Assembly: GCA_900755865.1 (NCBI GenBank)
Contig: CAAEHZ010000494.1
Span: 1 to 13,804 of the forward strand
Reading direction: 5' to 3'
DNA length: 13,804 bases
Source: Lachnospiraceae bacterium
GTDB lineage: Bacteria > Bacillota > Clostridia > Lachnospirales > Lachnospiraceae
Shown: piece by piece, positions 11,550 to 13,804 of the stretch
Position numbering within the stretch: position 1 is the stretch's first letter
Layout: each line of letters opens with the position of its first letter
Position numbers and translations under genes: made by a program
The notes under the pieces: generated by a model
Database searches by the model: none
Told to the model about the DNA's origin: nothing
The model's input: only the letters and a program-made list of their open reading frames with translations

Positions 11550-13774
11550 ATATAAAGAAGGTATTTCAAAATGCGGTATTCCGGTTCCTGATTTCTTATC
11601 TGCTGGTACTGGTGGTGCCCATGCTGATAGTCAGCATGGGCTTCCAGGTGGCATTCCGGATTGTGGAAAACAATTTGAAGGTGACGCATATCAATATGCT
11701 GCAGCGGAGCGCGGATGTTATCGAAAACGAACTGCTGGATATGGAAACCATGGCATTACAGGTTGCTAATGCCAGCTCCATTCTGGATATGGCATCTCAG
11801 AGCAGAGGGGATGGAAATTATATCATGACAGCGCTGGATGCGTTGGAGGATTTTACACTTTACCTGAATTATCAGGATATCGAACTGATGAAATCCAAGA
11901 GTGCCTACATCTATTTCCGCAACACAGATTTGGTTATGTTTGAAAAAAGCTATTATAAGCCGGAAATTTTTAAGCCCTATCTGGAAAAATGGGGTATTTC
12001 CTATGAAGACTGGCAGGAGAAGATGCAGGACCCGGAGCTGGTGGCACCGGAATTTGGCAGGATGGGGGAGGGATTTGCTTATGTATTTCCCTTTTCCAAG
12101 AGAATGTTCGGGGAGCGGCAGGGCGTGATTGTGTTTCAGATTGATGAGAATATGCTTTTTGAAAAAATGCGGTTTATCAACAATCTGGACAGTCAGGAAA
12201 CCTATCTGGTGGAAATTCTGGATGCATCCGGGGAGCAGTTGTGGGTATCGAATACACTGGAGCAGTTTCCCAGTCTGGAACCGGAGGAATTACAGGCGGG
12301 GTATCTGGAAAAGGAGGGCTTAAGCATAATCGCGGCCCGTTCGGAAACCCTGAACTGGTATTATGTGCTGGCGCTGCCGGTACAGGAAAGTCTGGCGGAG
12401 CTGGCAGCATTGAAAAATACGGTACTTCTGCTGATGGTGGCAGCGGTTCTTGGCAGTATGGTGCTGTCCCTGATTCAGGCGGTGAAAAAGGGAAAGCCTG
12501 TGGAGGAAGCGTTGCAGGCGCTGACACCGGAGGGAGAGGCACCGGAGCAGTATGCAAATCTGGGTACGGCGGTATCCGGAATGGTAAAGCGGCATGAGGA
12601 TATTCTGGAAGAGGCAGAGAAAAACCGGTTCCGGCTGCAGAAGAATTTTTTTGATGAACTTTTAAACGCTGGTTTCAGTACAGAGGCACAGCTTCGGACG
12701 GAGGCAGAAAAGTTAGGGGTTGATATTGACAATCAAATCTATCAGACGGCTTATGTTCAGTTGTTCTCGGAAAATGATTTCTCTACGGTGGATGCCCAGA
12801 CCATAAATGAAATTAAAATCCTGTCCCAGTTGATGAAAACCCATATGCGGGAGAACTGTGGGAATAATGTCTGGTTTCACAAGAAAAATTATAATTCCGA
12901 AATTGCTATTTTCGCCATCGACCATATGGAAGAGGATGTCATTGATTTCATCCAGGAAACGATGGAGTGGATGCGACAGGAGTGTCAGGTGGAAATCAGC
13001 AGCGGAATTGGCGGAACCTGTAACAATCTGCTCCTTATCTGGCGTTCCATGGAAGAGGCGGCGATTGCACTGGAAAACTGTACCAGAGAGAATCCGGTCA
13101 TCGGATACCATGCAGATTTGGTAAACAGCAGCGAATATTATTTCCCTGCCATTGCGGAGGAAAAGCTGAAGGAGTGCCTGAGCGCCGGACAATGGCAGGA
13201 AACAAAGGATATCCTGACCCTTCTGGAAACGGAAAACTGTGGGAACCGGTCCCTGCGCAGAAGTCAGTTTATCAAGCTGAACAGAAGAATTATGGATTTG
13301 CTGGGGCTGGTCTGGAAGCAGGAGGAACTGAAGGAAAAAGCCTTCTGGCTGAACGAAGTATTTATGCAGCCGGAAATAGCCGGAGAAGAGTACTTCCGAA
13401 GATTGCGACAACTGTGTCGGAAAATCTGTAATGATAATGTGGAGAAAAAACAGGAGCAGAGAGGGCTTCTGGTAGAGGAAATCAAGGAGTATATCAGAGA
13501 ACATTACTGCGAGCCGGACATGGGACTTTCCAGAGTGGGCGGTGAATTCAGAATGTCGGAAAGTTATCTCTCCACCCTCTTTAAGGAGCAGTCGGGAGGG
13601 AATTTTGCGGATTATGTAGAAGCCCTGCGGATTGAAAGAGCCTGTGAGCTTTTGCAGAATACGGATAATACAGTCAATGATGTGGCGGAAGCTGTTGGCT
13701 ATAACAGTGTGCAGTCCTTCCGGCGTGCGTTTAAGCGTGTGAAGGGAGTCAGTCCCAAGGAAGTGAGGGTATAG
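11546..13774 (+). CDS. Membrane-bound AraC-family regulator with extracellular sensor region (YtdP-like)
   Basis: The gene encodes 742 residues. One span lies at about 13-36 (FLISYLLVLVVPMLIVSMGF) and a second at about 290-313 (NTVLLLMVAAVLGSMVLSLI); the roughly 250 residues between them should be an extracellular sensing domain, perhaps Cache-like. A cytoplasmic linker with a coiled-coil segment (HEDILEEAEKNRFRLQKNFF) and a middle region follow. The C-terminal AraC double helix-turn-helix is at about 645-742: SRVGGEFRMSESYLSTLFKE, then VNDVAEAVGYNSVQSFRRAF and KRVKGVSPKEVRV. Bacillus subtilis YtdP has this architecture beside a similar transporter. It probably senses sugar or loaded binding protein outside and activates the operon. 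Its start is inside the fucosidase stop (ATGA), with a poor ribosome site, suggesting translational coupling and low expression. Confidence 0.9.
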   Translation: MNIKKVFQNAVFRFLISYLLVLVVPMLIVSMGFQVAFRIVENNLKVTHINMLQRSADVIENELLDMETMALQVANASSILDMASQSRGDGNYIMTALDALEDFTLYLNYQDIELMKSKSAYIYFRNTDLVMFEKSYYKPEIFKPYLEKWGISYEDWQEKMQDPELVAPEFGRMGEGFAYVFPFSKRMFGERQGVIVFQIDENMLFEKMRFINNLDSQETYLVEILDASGEQLWVSNTLEQFPSLEPEELQAGYLEKEGLSIIAARSETLNWYYVLALPVQESLAELAALKNTVLLLMVAAVLGSMVLSLIQAVKKGKPVEEALQALTPEGEAPEQYANLGTAVSGMVKRHEDILEEAEKNRFRLQKNFFDELLNAGFSTEAQLRTEAEKLGVDIDNQIYQTAYVQLFSENDFSTVDAQTINEIKILSQLMKTHMRENCGNNVWFHKKNYNSEIAIFAIDHMEEDVIDFIQETMEWMRQECQVEISSGIGGTCNNLLLIWRSMEEAAIALENCTRENPVIGYHADLVNSSEYYFPAIAEEKLKECLSAGQWQETKDILTLLETENCGNRSLRRSQFIKLNRRIMDLLGLVWKQEELKEKAFWLNEVFMQPEIAGEEYFRRLRQLCRKICNDNVEKKQEQRGLLVEEIKEYIREHYCEPDMGLSRVGGEFRMSESYLSTLFKEQSGGNFADYVEALRIERACELLQNTDNTVNDVAEAVGYNSVQSFRRAFKRVKGVSPKEVRV

Positions 13775-13775
13775 T

Positions 13776-13804
13776 GTGAAAAGAACTTCTAAGTTTCGCA
13801 AGTC
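13776..13804 (+). CDS. Possible start of a further gene (cut by the right edge)
   Basis: GTG at 13776 begins an open frame of nine complete codons to the window end, reading as a basic N-terminus (MKRTSKFRK). It starts one base after the regulator's TAG, and GAGGG (13765-13769) lies 6 bases upstream, a good ribosome site. Tight spacing suggests the operon continues. Too little is visible for any functional statement. Confidence 0.4.

Noticed and set aside
12713..13801. Long minus-strand open frame (362 codons) opposite the AraC regulator gene
   Set aside because: It has no ribosome site or recognisable domain and mirrors the codon pattern of the well-supported plus-strand gene.

Overview
The window suggests a gut Firmicute, most likely of the Lachnospiraceae. 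This rests on inference from gene families: an LplB/YtcP/LipO-type sugar ABC transporter with a membrane-anchored AraC regulator, a cytoplasmic GH95 fucosidase, A/G-rich Shine-Dalgarno sites and Clostridia-type mobile-element genes. No rRNA, tRNA, CRISPR array or insertion sequence is visible.

There are two unrelated blocks. Positions 1 to about 4840 belong to an integrative mobilizable or conjugative element that continues off the left edge. From left to right it holds: the first 106 codons of a MobA/MobL relaxase (minus strand); an AT-rich SdpI/YfhL-family membrane protein gene; a hairpin-rich non-coding segment ending in a probable MOBQ-type oriT (about 1078-1131, core TGCGCCCTTA); three tightly packed minus-strand genes (DUF3847 protein, RepA-like winged-helix protein, small four-cysteine protein); a plus-strand Cro/CI-type regulator with an extended -10 promoter; a bidirectional terminator; an AT-rich minus-strand pair encoding a Sec-secreted protein and a lipoprotein; and a small XRE regulator. 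No integrase or mating-pore gene is in view, so the element class and its exact right end are unknown.

Positions about 5020-13804 are a chromosomal-looking plus-strand operon. A good sigma-A promoter (5022-5050) precedes a short lipoprotein gene with an 18-bp tandem repeat. A possible attenuator follows, then two permeases, a solute-binding lipoprotein, a GH95 alpha-L-fucosidase and a 742-residue membrane-bound AraC-type regulator. Permease/permease and fucosidase/regulator junctions are 4-bp overlaps, so the set is probably co-transcribed. The likely job is capture and import of a fucosylated oligosaccharide (host glycan, milk glycan or plant xyloglucan type), cytoplasmic removal of terminal fucose, and control of the locus by an extracellular signal. 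No ATPase is encoded, so a shared MsmK/UgpC-type ATPase is presumably supplied elsewhere. A further gene may begin at 13776.

The most interesting points are the oriT whose core shares its TTA with the DUF3847 stop codon, the AT-rich cargo genes, the leader in front of the transporter genes, and the repeat-bearing lipoprotein at the head of the operon.
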